Shown in pieces: positions 1-5,766 of a DNA stretch of 7,181 bases (positions within the stretch are counted from its first letter, which is position 1; every line of letters starts with the position of its first letter). The position numbers and the translations under genes are program-made. Where the stretch lies: positions 1 to 7,181 of the forward strand of contig JBFIHZ010000208.1 in NCBI GenBank assembly GCA_041601535.1. Reading direction: 5' to 3'. The DNA is from JBFIHZ01 sp041601535. Lineage in GTDB: Bacteria; Pseudomonadota; Gammaproteobacteria; Xanthomonadales; SZUA-36. The notes under the pieces were generated by a model. That model did not search any database. It was not told the origin of the DNA and was given only the letters and a program-made list of their open reading frames with translations.

Positions 1-345
1 CTGCACGGTCAGTATCAGCATGACAAATGCGGTAAGTGCCATCGAGGCATGGGCCAGCACCACCGAACGCGCTGGCCGTTGACGCCGCGCGTGCTGCAAT
101 GACATGGCCATGCCGCCCACGGCGGTGAATACAAAAATCCACAGCGAGACGTGCAGCCAGGTATCAGCGGAATGTTGCATCACGCCGGCAAATACCAGCA
201 GAATTCCTGCCATCCCCAGAAACGCGTGCAGGAAAGAAATCAGCCAGTGCGGAAACCGTTGGCGCATCAGGCTAAGGGCCAGCAGCACACCACCGGCCGC
301 CGCGATGGCAAAGGTCAGCGCGGCCCATTGAAGAATCATTGGCAT
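1..345 (-). CDS. Four-helix integral membrane protein, C-terminus cut off by the window edge
   Basis: An open frame of 115 codons starts at ATG 345 and runs without a stop to base 1, so the C-terminus is missing. The product is strongly hydrophobic, with four likely membrane helices at about residues 5-27, 33-56, 63-83 and 95-115, and an Arg-rich loop (HARRQRPAR, 85-93) that is probably cytoplasmic. Helices 2 and 4 each carry a buried-looking histidine followed by alanine (H40-A41 in SFLHAFLGM, H99-A100 in VLAHASMAL). Paired histidines of this kind can ligate heme b or copper, but nothing here proves it. Only a weak ribosome site (AGGCGAGA) precedes the ATG; a second Met lies at codon 3. It follows the exported protein at 404 by 58 bases on the same strand and is probably co-transcribed. 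I do not recognise the family. Confidence 0.72.
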   Translation of the reverse strand, partial: MPMILQWAALTFAIAAAGGVLLALSLMRQRFPHWLISFLHAFLGMAGILLVFAGVMQHSADTWLHVSLWIFVFTAVGGMAMSLQHARRQRPARSVVLAHASMALTAFVMLILTVQ

Positions 346-370
346 CGTAACAGTCTCGCCTGGCCAGATA

Positions 371-395
371 TCCCGGCCACCCACCGTGGCCGGGA
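371..395 (-). other. GC-rich intergenic hairpin
   Basis: A perfect 10-bp inverted repeat (TCCCGGCCAC at 371-380, GTGGCCGGGA at 386-395) with a 5-base loop lies 8 bases beyond the stop codon of the exported protein and 25 bases before the membrane-protein start. Neither strand has a T-run after it, so it is not a classical terminator. It may stabilise or partly attenuate the mRNA between the two genes. Confidence 0.5.
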
Positions 396-403
396 CAGGG
401 GTT

Positions 404-1045
404 TCATCCCTGGAATGAAGCGGGGAACTGTTTGGCCAGCGCACCGGTGATGGCATCGGCAATCACCAGCATGTGTTGGCGCATGGCCGACCAGGTTTTG
501 GCTTCGGCCGCATAATCATGCGCTTCGATCTCATTGATCTGTGCCACGTGATGGGCGCCGTGGGCCGACAACAGCCCGAACACCGCGTCCTGTGGCAAGA
601 ACGGATTGGCAGTGGACAGGAATGCGGCAATTTCCTGCGCATTGGCGGTCAAGTCTTCTGTGGCCTGGCTCTGCCCGTCAGCCGAGCCGTCAAAGCGAGC
701 CGCGCCATAGGCTTTCACCGCCCCCCAGTGGCCGGCCAGCAGGTTAAACAGTCCATCGGCTGCATCCTGGCCATAAAACGGCGTAATGCTGTCGGCCAGT
801 CCACGCGCATTGGCGACTACCTGTTGTTCGGCCACGGTCTGCTGGTCTGCATCAGCGGCATGCACCGCCAGTATGTAGCTGCGTATCCAGAATACGTGCT
901 CCACCCAGGCGTCGCGCAAGACCATCTTGGTCTGATCGACCGCATGCGTGTCTGCCGGCGGCTGATCGTCTGCGGCAGCGTAAAACGGCAGCAGGCAAAG
1001 CGCCAGCAACAAGGTATAGATCGATTTTCGAGTAAGCATTTTCAT
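404..1045 (-). CDS. Exported histidine-bearing helical protein with internal duplication, function unknown
   Basis: The 213-residue product begins with a signal peptide (basic MKMLTRK, hydrophobic 9-21, likely cut after AAA at about 23-25), so the mature protein should be periplasmic. The rest is Ala-rich and helical. It resembles a family of small uncharacterised helical-bundle proteins with the pattern LRxxWxEHVxW near the start and NAxxIAxFLSxANP in the middle; this is recalled from memory, and some members carry misleading enzyme names. Residues 77-110 and 132-167 match each other (ANA..., P-F, QDA, GL, then H106 against H162). The WVEH (H50) and MRQH (H191) segments also correspond, so each half offers two helix histidines, a possible metal site. 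AGGAG lies only 3 bases before ATG 1045 but 9 before ATG 1039 (MLTRKSIY), so the true start may be 1039. The upstream neighbour is the diheme peroxidase-like gene. Confidence 0.85.
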   Translation of the reverse strand: MKMLTRKSIYTLLLALCLLPFYAAADDQPPADTHAVDQTKMVLRDAWVEHVFWIRSYILAVHAADADQQTVAEQQVVANARGLADSITPFYGQDAADGLFNLLAGHWGAVKAYGAARFDGSADGQSQATEDLTANAQEIAAFLSTANPFLPQDAVFGLLSAHGAHHVAQINEIEAHDYAAEAKTWSAMRQHMLVIADAITGALAKQFPASFQG

Positions 1046-1062
1046 TAACTCCTGACTGTAAG

Positions 1063-1089
1063 TATTGAGGTTGGTTGCGTTTTCTGTTC
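1063..1089 (-). promoter_or_regulatory. Possible ECF (sigma-E-like) promoter before the exported protein
   Basis: Read on the minus strand, GGAAC (1089-1085) is separated by 16 bases from TCAATA (1068-1063), roughly the layout of envelope-stress sigma-E promoters (GGAACTT, then a TCTGA-like box). The match beyond GGAAC is poor. Such a promoter would leave a leader of only about 10-20 bases. I include it because the gene product is exported and lies 172 bases from its upstream neighbour. Confidence 0.15.
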
Positions 1090-1145
1090 CACGGCACCCT
1101 CGCGGTTCACGTCATATCCGTTGGTGGCCTGAGTGAGCGCGCAAG

Positions 1146-1177
1146 TCCGCTCGCAGCGGAGGCCTTACTGCCTCCGC
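1146..1177 (-). terminator. Two overlapping hairpins after the diheme protein gene
   Basis: A perfect 8-bp stem (GCGGAGGC 1156-1163, GCCTCCGC 1170-1177, 6-base loop) lies 40 bases past the stop of the diheme cytochrome gene. A second stem (TCCGCT 1146-1151, AGCGGA 1155-1160, 3-base loop) overlaps it, so the two cannot form together. No T-run follows on the minus strand, so an intrinsic terminator is doubtful; a processing or attenuation structure within the transcript is equally possible. Confidence 0.35.
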
Positions 1178-1217
1178 CAAGCCCGATCGGTGGATATTTG
1201 GCCGTGGTCCGGAGGCG

Positions 1218-2606
1218 TTACAGCGACTTCAGGTATTCCACCAGGTCAGCCTGATCCGCAGCGCTGAGATTCAGTTCAAAATGCTGGTTGTAGTGCTCCA
1301 CCACATCGAGCAGGGTGGCAAACCGGCCATCGTGGTAGTAACCGTTTTTCGGATGGCTCCATACGCCTTTCAGCGGGGTGGTGCGATATGCCTGGTCCGG
1401 GCCACGTTCTGCCTGGAACCCATCAATGCCGATTTCTTCCGCGCTGTGCATATTCCACCCCGGCTCGGTAAACAGCGGCGGCACGTGACAGGATGCGCAA
1501 TTGGCCGGTCCATTAAAGAGGACCTTGCCACGCCCGGCTGACTGGCTGTCGAACGACCCGTGGGGAGGCGTTGGGGCCTGTATCGACAACTGGTAGAACT
1601 GCAAAGCAGCCAGTTTGGGCGTGACAAGATCAGGGGCACTACGGACTTCACTGAAGCCCGCGGCAGCGGCAATCGGGAATTGCTCGGCATCGTCCAGGCG
1701 CGGATCAATAAATGTGCCCTGGCCGCGCATTTCCAGGTTGGCTACAAAGGCGTTCCAGTGGGTGACGGAGCCCCAGCCGGTGAATGTGTGCAGGTTGACA
1801 CCGGCCAGACCAAACGCCGGCGGTATCAGCGTGGCGGCCGGATCGCCATCCGGCGTGAACGCCTTGCCATCCATCAGCAGGCCGGCATCAAACTTGCCCG
1901 GGCCCCAGCTGTTCAGCACCGTCCGCACCGTGCTGTCATCAATGCCCGGATGCACCACGTCGAGCAGGTCCACGATGGGCTGCAGATTGGGCGCCAAGGC
2001 GATAATGGCGCCCACGTTGAGATCGTCAGCCGCCCATCCGTCCAGCCGTTGCCCGATACCCGGGGCGAACGAGTCATTGACGGTGGAGTGGCACAGCGCG
2101 CAGGTGATGCCAACCGATTCCAGGCGAGAGTTGTCCGCGCTGAAAAAGCCTTTGACACCCACCACCGCATCGAGCTGCAACAAGGCCAGCGTGGTGGCCG
2201 GGTCGTTCAGATCCACGCGGCCCTTGCGCAAGTCATTGATCAACGGACGCGGCAGGGCGTCAACGTCCACTTTCAGCCCAACCGCCAGCGCGGTGGCGGG
2301 GCTGACTCCAGGGCCCACGCCACCGTGCGCTTCACCCGCGATGGCCTCATGCAGGCGCAAGGTATCGCCCCAGAAGGCCTGGTCGCCAAAACTGTCGTAG
2401 CGAAAGGTATCCCGGCCCTCATAAATCATGTGCAATGCACCCGATACATTATCGAGATCCACGGCGGACCATGGCAGGGCGGCATTGGTGGAGGCTTCAG
2501 CAGCCAGACCCCCATTGAGTTGCGGGTCCGGCGCGGCATCCACGCGATGCAGGCCCAGGCCAGCTGCCAGGGCCAGCAAGAATATGGCTATAACTGTTTT
2601 TTTCAT
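1218..2606 (-). CDS. Exported diheme cytochrome c peroxidase-family protein (MauG/CcpA type)
   Basis: The 462-residue product has a signal peptide (MKKTVIAIF, hydrophobic to about residue 19, likely cut near VDAA) and two c-type heme sites, CALCH at 169-173 and CASCH at 370-374, as in bacterial diheme peroxidases. The C-terminal half is typical: a Met in PGWNMH (about 386) as possible distal ligand, then YYHDGRF (about 423-429) and LLDVVEHY. The family reduces hydrogen peroxide with electrons from small cytochromes or blue copper proteins, or, as in MauG, oxidises a protein substrate; it acts in the periplasm. The N-terminal region (LDAVVGVKGFF, GQRLDGWAADDLNVGAI) looks like a long diheme subfamily of unknown substrate rather than classical CcpA of about 330 residues. 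I chose ATG 2606 because AAGG lies 8 bases before it; the in-frame GTG at 2615 directly abuts that site. The start is 10 bases after the dismutase stop, suggesting translational coupling. Confidence 0.94.
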   Translation of the reverse strand: MKKTVIAIFLLALAAGLGLHRVDAAPDPQLNGGLAAEASTNAALPWSAVDLDNVSGALHMIYEGRDTFRYDSFGDQAFWGDTLRLHEAIAGEAHGGVGPGVSPATALAVGLKVDVDALPRPLINDLRKGRVDLNDPATTLALLQLDAVVGVKGFFSADNSRLESVGITCALCHSTVNDSFAPGIGQRLDGWAADDLNVGAIIALAPNLQPIVDLLDVVHPGIDDSTVRTVLNSWGPGKFDAGLLMDGKAFTPDGDPAATLIPPAFGLAGVNLHTFTGWGSVTHWNAFVANLEMRGQGTFIDPRLDDAEQFPIAAAAGFSEVRSAPDLVTPKLAALQFYQLSIQAPTPPHGSFDSQSAGRGKVLFNGPANCASCHVPPLFTEPGWNMHSAEEIGIDGFQAERGPDQAYRTTPLKGVWSHPKNGYYHDGRFATLLDVVEHYNQHFELNLSAADQADLVEYLKSL

Positions 2607-2616
2607 CTCCGGCACC

Positions 2617-3324
2617 TTAATGATGTGAAGTTATGGTCGACAATTCTGTATTCAGCCGCGTGGCATGGGCGGCGGAAACCCTGTCCGGCTTGCCGCCGGC
2701 CAGCACGGCGGCCGTTGCACTGTTGGTGCGCGCCTGTCTCAGGTTCAAGTTGGCAAAATCCCAGTTCAGCAGGCTGCGCACGCAGTGCAGAATGTAATCG
2801 CCCCGGCGGTGTTGGTAATCGAGGTAGTACGCGTGCTCCCACACGTCCAGCACCAGCAGCGGCTGATGGCCATGCACCAGCGGCGTGTCGGCATTGCTGG
2901 TAGTGACGATTCTCAGGTGTCCGCCCACCATCACCAGCCAGACCCAGCCGCTGCCGAATTGGGTCAGTGCCGCAGTCACCAGCTTCTGCTCCAGGTTTTC
3001 CCAAGAGATGAAATCACGTTCCACCAATGTGGCCATTGCCCCTTTGGGCATGCCACCACCATGCGGAGTCAACGATTGCCAATAGAATTCATGGTTCCAG
3101 GCCTGGGCCGCGGCATTAAACAGGCCCGTGTCGGACGTTTCGTGGGCACCTATGATGACTGCTTCCAGCGTACGGTCCTGCCACACGGTGTCGGCAAGCA
3201 GATCATTGGTGCGCGCGATGTAGGCTGCGTGATGGCGGCCGTGGTGGGCTTGCAGGGTCTGTCTGGAAATGTACGGTTCCAACGCCTGCTCCGGATAGGG
3301 CAGAGGGGGTAGCACAAACGACAT
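2617..3324 (-). CDS. sodB: Superoxide dismutase, iron type
   Basis: The enzyme converts superoxide to oxygen and hydrogen peroxide. It is 235 residues long and aligns nearly residue for residue at its N-terminus with E. coli SodB (MSFxLPxLPY). Metal ligands are H27 (AHHGRHH), H78 (AWNHEFYW), D160 and H164 (DVWEHAYYLDY); the gateway tyrosine is Y35. Gln at 74 in AAQAWNH and TSNADTPL after the GSGWVWL segment are iron-type signatures, although metal use cannot be settled by eye. There is no signal peptide, so it is cytoplasmic. An Ala/Ser/Thr-rich tail of about 40 residues (195-235, ending TSHH) extends past the usual end at NWDFA. ATG 3324 has AGGAG 8 bases upstream. It is the first gene after the promoter at 3382-3410 and is followed closely by the diheme peroxidase-like gene. 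Confidence 0.97.
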   Translation of the reverse strand: MSFVLPPLPYPEQALEPYISRQTLQAHHGRHHAAYIARTNDLLADTVWQDRTLEAVIIGAHETSDTGLFNAAAQAWNHEFYWQSLTPHGGGMPKGAMATLVERDFISWENLEQKLVTAALTQFGSGWVWLVMVGGHLRIVTTSNADTPLVHGHQPLLVLDVWEHAYYLDYQHRRGDYILHCVRSLLNWDFANLNLRQARTNSATAAVLAGGKPDRVSAAHATRLNTELSTITSHH

Positions 3325-3381
3325 GACTTGAACTCCTGATTTTGACCGGGCAGGGCGGGCACTCCGTCCTGCTTCGAGGCA

Positions 3382-3410
3382 AAATTAGGATCAGTTCAAA
3401 TATTTGTCAA
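3382..3410 (-). promoter_or_regulatory. Sigma-70 promoter of the dismutase gene
   Basis: On the minus strand a perfect -35 box TTGACA (3410-3405) is followed by a 17-base spacer and TAATTT (3387-3382) as a weak -10 box; CCTAAT two bases nearer is an alternative. Transcription would begin near 3375, leaving a leader of about 50 bases. A weak -10 behind a perfect -35 fits a promoter helped by an activator. Confidence 0.6.
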
Positions 3411-3420
3411 ACGATAAAAA

Positions 3421-3443
3421 ATAGTGCTTTATATCGAATATAA
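3421..3443. promoter_or_regulatory. Candidate LysR-type operator upstream of the dismutase promoter
   Basis: TTATAT-CGA-ATATAA (3429-3443) is a perfect 6-bp dyad that contains the T-N11-A pattern of LysR-family sites (T3430, A3442). Its centre is about 61 bases upstream of the predicted dismutase start of transcription, close to the -65 position typical for LysR recognition sites. The adjoining 3421-3437 matches 13 of 17 bases with 4372-4388 before the LysR gene. The binding protein is inferred to be the adjacent LysR product. Confidence 0.4.
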
Positions 3444-3454
3444 CAATACATTAA

Positions 3455-3474
3455 GCAGCAACAGGCTTTGCTGC
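3455..3474 (-). terminator. Weak terminator after the LysR gene
   Basis: A perfect 7-bp stem (GCAGCAA 3455-3461, TTGCTGC 3468-3474) with a 6-base loop starts 3 bases past the LysR stop codon. On the minus strand it is followed by TTAATGTATTG, a broken T-tract, so termination would be partial and some read-through into the dismutase gene is possible. Confidence 0.45.
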
Positions 3475-3477
3475 CCG

Positions 3478-4335
3478 TTACGAGGAAGTTACTTCTTCGG
3501 CAATCAGACGAATCTGTCGCAACGCAACATCAAAAACCTCAGCTGCGGATTCGCGCGGGTAGAGCAGATAGGCGGGCAGACGAAATACCGGTGCCTCGTC
3601 GGCCAGATGCAGCCGGCCCGCATTCAAATGGGCCTGCACCAGGCGGCGTGGAAAATAACCGGATCCGCCAAACTCGAGAATGTGTTGCAGGCCCAGCCAG
3701 CCGACGTTGGCAGTCAGGCCGGATCCGGTGAAATCCGGAAAACTTTCACTATGGCGCGAGCGGAACTCCGCACCCCAGTCGACGTAAACATAATTCGCGC
3801 CCATGACCTGGCCACCACTGCCGGCATCGCTCATGACCAGCACCAGCACCTCTTCCAGCAACGGCTCAACCACCAGCCCCGGGCGGCTTTGTGGCGTATA
3901 CATCACGCCAATATCGATGCGGCCATCGACCAGCCCCAGCATCAGTTCTTCTTCGAAACCAATTTCCGCCGTGACCGCCAGGTCCGGCGCGGTGGAGCGC
4001 ATCACCCCCAGCCAGCGCAACAACAGCTCCTCCCAGATACCAAAGCGCGCACCAATTTTCAGCGACGCCCGGTAACCATGCGGGGTCCCCACCGACTGGC
4101 GCGCCTGCTCCACGGTACGGGTAAGAATAACCGCATGTTTCTGGAACTGGCGGCCGCAGGCAGTCAGGCTGGTGCCCGCCTTGTTACGCACAAACAGTTT
4201 GCAGCCGAGTTGTTGCTCCAGTGACTGGATGCGGGAACTGACGGTCGACTGGGTGATAAACAGCCGCTCGGCCGCCTTGACGAAATTTCCTGCGGAAACC
4301 ACGGTAAGAAATGTGCGTGCCAGTTCGGTATCCAC
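3478..4335 (-). CDS. LysR-type transcriptional regulator, HdfR-like
   Basis: The 285-residue product has the full length of the family. An N-terminal winged helix-turn-helix (residues about 5-64) contains NFVKAAERLFITQSTVSSRI at 17-36, followed by LEQQLGCKLF. The rest is the effector-binding domain. The opening MDTEL.RTFL, the IGA...WEELL segment near 94-104 and the VDWGAEF segment in the last third recall E. coli HdfR. The effector is unknown. The start is GTG 4335, supported by a strong AAGGAGG site 7 bases upstream; no better ATG is nearby. It lies upstream of, and in the same direction as, the dismutase gene, 153 bases away, with an operator-like dyad in between. It is therefore the obvious candidate regulator of that gene, and related sequence before its own start suggests autoregulation. 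Confidence 0.96.
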   Translation of the reverse strand: MDTELARTFLTVVSAGNFVKAAERLFITQSTVSSRIQSLEQQLGCKLFVRNKAGTSLTACGRQFQKHAVILTRTVEQARQSVGTPHGYRASLKIGARFGIWEELLLRWLGVMRSTAPDLAVTAEIGFEEELMLGLVDGRIDIGVMYTPQSRPGLVVEPLLEEVLVLVMSDAGSGGQVMGANYVYVDWGAEFRSRHSESFPDFTGSGLTANVGWLGLQHILEFGGSGYFPRRLVQAHLNAGRLHLADEAPVFRLPAYLLYPRESAAEVFDVALRQIRLIAEEVTSS

Positions 4336-4345
4336 GTATCAGCCT

Positions 4346-4405
4346 CCTTGTTATCGACAACAAGGACATTTATAGCACTTTAAATAGATCGCATAAATAT
4401 AAATG
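4346..4405 (-). promoter_or_regulatory. LysR gene promoter region with two dyads
   Basis: TATAAA (4374-4369, minus strand) is a good -10 box; the best -35 at 17-base spacing, TTTATG, is poor. A perfect 7-bp inverted repeat CCTTGTT/AACAAGG (4346-4352, 4359-4365) overlaps the AAGGAGG ribosome site, and a wider 8-bp repeat CATTTATA/TATAAATG (4367-4374, 4398-4405) surrounds ATAGCACTTTAAAT (4372-4385), which resembles the sequence before the dismutase promoter. These are plausible autoregulatory sites, although AT-rich DNA makes chance repeats likely. Confidence 0.35.
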
Positions 4406-4427
4406 ACGAAGCACGCCCAACTGCCAC

Positions 4428-4498
4428 GGCCCGACCGTAAACGGGCCCGACTGTTATGGCTCGCGTGAAATAACCGGACAGGCCCGCCGCATGGGGCC
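4428..4498 (-). terminator. GC-rich hairpins between the folate ligase and LysR genes
   Basis: A 5-bp stem GGCCC/GGGCC (4481-4485, 4494-4498) lies just after the ligase stop; on the minus strand it is followed at a distance by TTATTTC. Further on, GGCCCG/CGGGCC (4428-4433, 4442-4447) forms a 6-bp stem and overlaps a direct repeat GGCCCGAC (4428-4435, 4444-4451). Neither has a clean T-tract, so termination here is only likely, not shown. Confidence 0.3.
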
Positions 4499-4505
4499 GC
4501 AGGGA

Positions 4506-5156
4506 CTATGGACCGTGGTTGTTTCCGGTCCGGGGGAAATAACTGATGGACGCTTCGGTGACAATCACATCCATGGGTATATCGTGCGCTTGCGGGTGAA
4601 TGGACTCCAGGCAGGCCTGGGCATAACCCACACCCACGGTCAGGGGCCGCGGCCGGGTGACGGCCAGCGTGCGATCGTAATAGCCTCCGCCATTGCCCAA
4701 TCGATGGCCGGCGCGGTCAAAACCCAGCAACGGAACCAGCAGCACTTCGGGCTCCACCACCAACCGCTCGGTGGGGGCCGGAATACCCCACAGGCCGCGG
4801 CTGCAGAGTTTCTTTTTCGGGTCCCATTGCCAGAACTCCAGCGGATGATCCCGGGCTATGATGACCGGCAGAGCAGGGCAGGCACCCTGGCCAGTCAGCT
4901 CACGGATCAGCGGCCGAAGATCCACTTCATTGCGCACTGGCCAGTAAAACCCGATGTTCCTGCCAGCCAGTTCCGGCCCGTGCGTACGCAGCAGGCTGAT
5001 GATGGATTCGGCCGCCTGGTTGCGCACTTTACAGATCAACTGATCCCGTTCACCCGCCAACCGCTCGCGTTGCTGCTTGCGCCATTCCTGCACCGCCTGC
5101 CAATTGTCCGGGGACGGCGGGGAGTTTCGCTGGGTAAAGGATGTGTTTCCGAACAT
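4506..5156 (-). CDS. fau: 5-formyltetrahydrofolate cyclo-ligase (MTHFS)
   Basis: The enzyme uses ATP to convert 5-formyltetrahydrofolate to 5,10-methenyltetrahydrofolate, returning a storage or by-product folate to one-carbon metabolism in the cytoplasm. From ATG 5156 it has 216 residues. The signature PLLGFDRAGHRLGNGGGYYDR-type block covers residues about 142-162, with the Gly-rich phosphate-binding turn and the conserved YYDR. Also typical are the FYWPVRNEVDLRPL segment (about 70-82), LWGIPAP (122-128) and HPQAHDIPMDVIVTE (about 187-201). The start is uncertain. ATG 5222 has no ribosome site and would add 22 atypical residues. ATG 5156 has a weak GGA 6-8 bases before it. GTG 5093 would give 193 residues, near the usual family length, but also lacks a good site. 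Confidence 0.94.
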   Translation of the reverse strand: MFGNTSFTQRNSPPSPDNWQAVQEWRKQQRERLAGERDQLICKVRNQAAESIISLLRTHGPELAGRNIGFYWPVRNEVDLRPLIRELTGQGACPALPVIIARDHPLEFWQWDPKKKLCSRGLWGIPAPTERLVVEPEVLLVPLLGFDRAGHRLGNGGGYYDRTLAVTRPRPLTVGVGYAQACLESIHPQAHDIPMDVIVTEASISYFPRTGNNHGP

Positions 5157-5415
5157 AGGTTTCCGAAGACGGCGTGCCCATTCCCCACCATGCCAGGGAT
5201 ACCGGGGGTGGCCACGAACCATTGATGTTTACCGTGACCATGTTCAGCGCATGATGCCCGGAGCACATTCACGGGGCAGTTAGCTTAACGCCTCCACAGC
5301 CGGCCATGCTGTGATTTTTCCGGATTGTCGTATCGACATCATCAATGGGTCACCACCTGGCTACCCGGTGCATTACCCCACACGCCACCCATAGGTGCCC
5401 GGGCGGGCAGGCGGG
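5157..5415 (-). other. Gene-free stretch upstream of the folate ligase; possible 6S RNA location
   Basis: No convincing reading frame lies between the DUF488 stop and the ligase start. In many gammaproteobacteria the 6S RNA gene (ssrS) sits directly before this ligase and is co-transcribed with it. The gap would just hold an RNA of about 180 bases, but I could not find the 6S core or its closing stem by eye, so this is a positional argument only. Confidence 0.2.
5295..5319 (+). terminator. Plus-strand intrinsic terminator-like hairpin
   Basis: CACAGC (5295-5300) and GCTGTG (5308-5313) form a perfect 6-bp stem with a 7-base loop, followed by ATTTTT (5314-5319). The layout is that of a rho-independent terminator read on the plus strand, but no plus-strand gene precedes it. 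On the minus strand there is no T-run after it. Confidence 0.3.
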
Positions 5416-5766
5416 CTATAAACGGGCCTTAATCACTTCCTGCAGCACCACCGCCTGGTTGTGCCGGGTATCTTTCGCGCCATAGACCAGTGTCACCGTT
5501 TGTTCAGCCGCACGTGCTGCCAGGGCTTCGAGCTGATCATCAGCCTGTTGCAGTTCACGCCGGTATTTCTGCCGAAACCCGGACCATTTTTGTTTCTCAT
5601 GCCCAAACCATTTACGCAGTTCATCTGATGGTGCCAGTTCCTTCAGCCACTCATCCAGCTGCAGATCCTGCTTGCTGATGCCACGCGGCCAGATACGGTC
5701 CACCAGTACGCGATAGCCATCCGCAGACTGGGGCTTTTCATAAGCTCTTTTGATCTCAATGGGCAT
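5416..5766 (-). CDS. DUF488 family protein
   Basis: The 116-residue protein is close to the family's usual length. Recognisable blocks are IKRAYEKP (5-12), RVLVDRIWPRGISK (19-32), LRKWFGHEKQKW (about 50-61) and, near the C-terminus, VTLVYGAKDTRHNQAVVL (about 91-108). DUF488 proteins are small, cytoplasmic and widespread; their biochemical role is not established. The conserved Arg/Trp/His residues suggest binding of a phosphate or nucleic acid ligand, but that is a guess. I chose ATG 5766 because AGGGG lies 9 bases before it and the family's conserved sequence begins there; the open frame continues upstream to 5874 with residues unlike the family, and ATG 5775 directly abuts the ribosome site. 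It is divergent from the MOSC gene, with 171 bases between. Confidence 0.92.
   Translation of the reverse strand: MPIEIKRAYEKPQSADGYRVLVDRIWPRGISKQDLQLDEWLKELAPSDELRKWFGHEKQKWSGFRQKYRRELQQADDQLEALAARAAEQTVTLVYGAKDTRHNQAVVLQEVIKARL

Noticed and set aside
473..1048. 191-codon open frame on the plus strand
   Set aside because: Antisense to the exported helical protein, which has a signal peptide, a ribosome site and an internal repeat; this frame has none of these.
1560..2903. 447-codon open frame on the plus strand
   Set aside because: It lies opposite the diheme cytochrome gene and the end of the dismutase, both with clear motifs. The translation is Arg/Gln/His-rich with no domain, as expected for an antisense frame in GC-rich DNA.
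3424..4224. 266-codon open frame on the plus strand
   Set aside because: Antisense to the LysR gene, starts within the dismutase regulatory region, no ribosome site and no recognisable domain.
5157..5222. Longer folate ligase start at ATG 5222
   Set aside because: No ribosome site and 22 extra residues that do not resemble the family N-terminus; ATG 5156 preferred, though GTG 5093 remains possible.
4491..5225. 244-codon open frame on the plus strand
   Set aside because: Antisense to the folate ligase over nearly its full length; no family resemblance.
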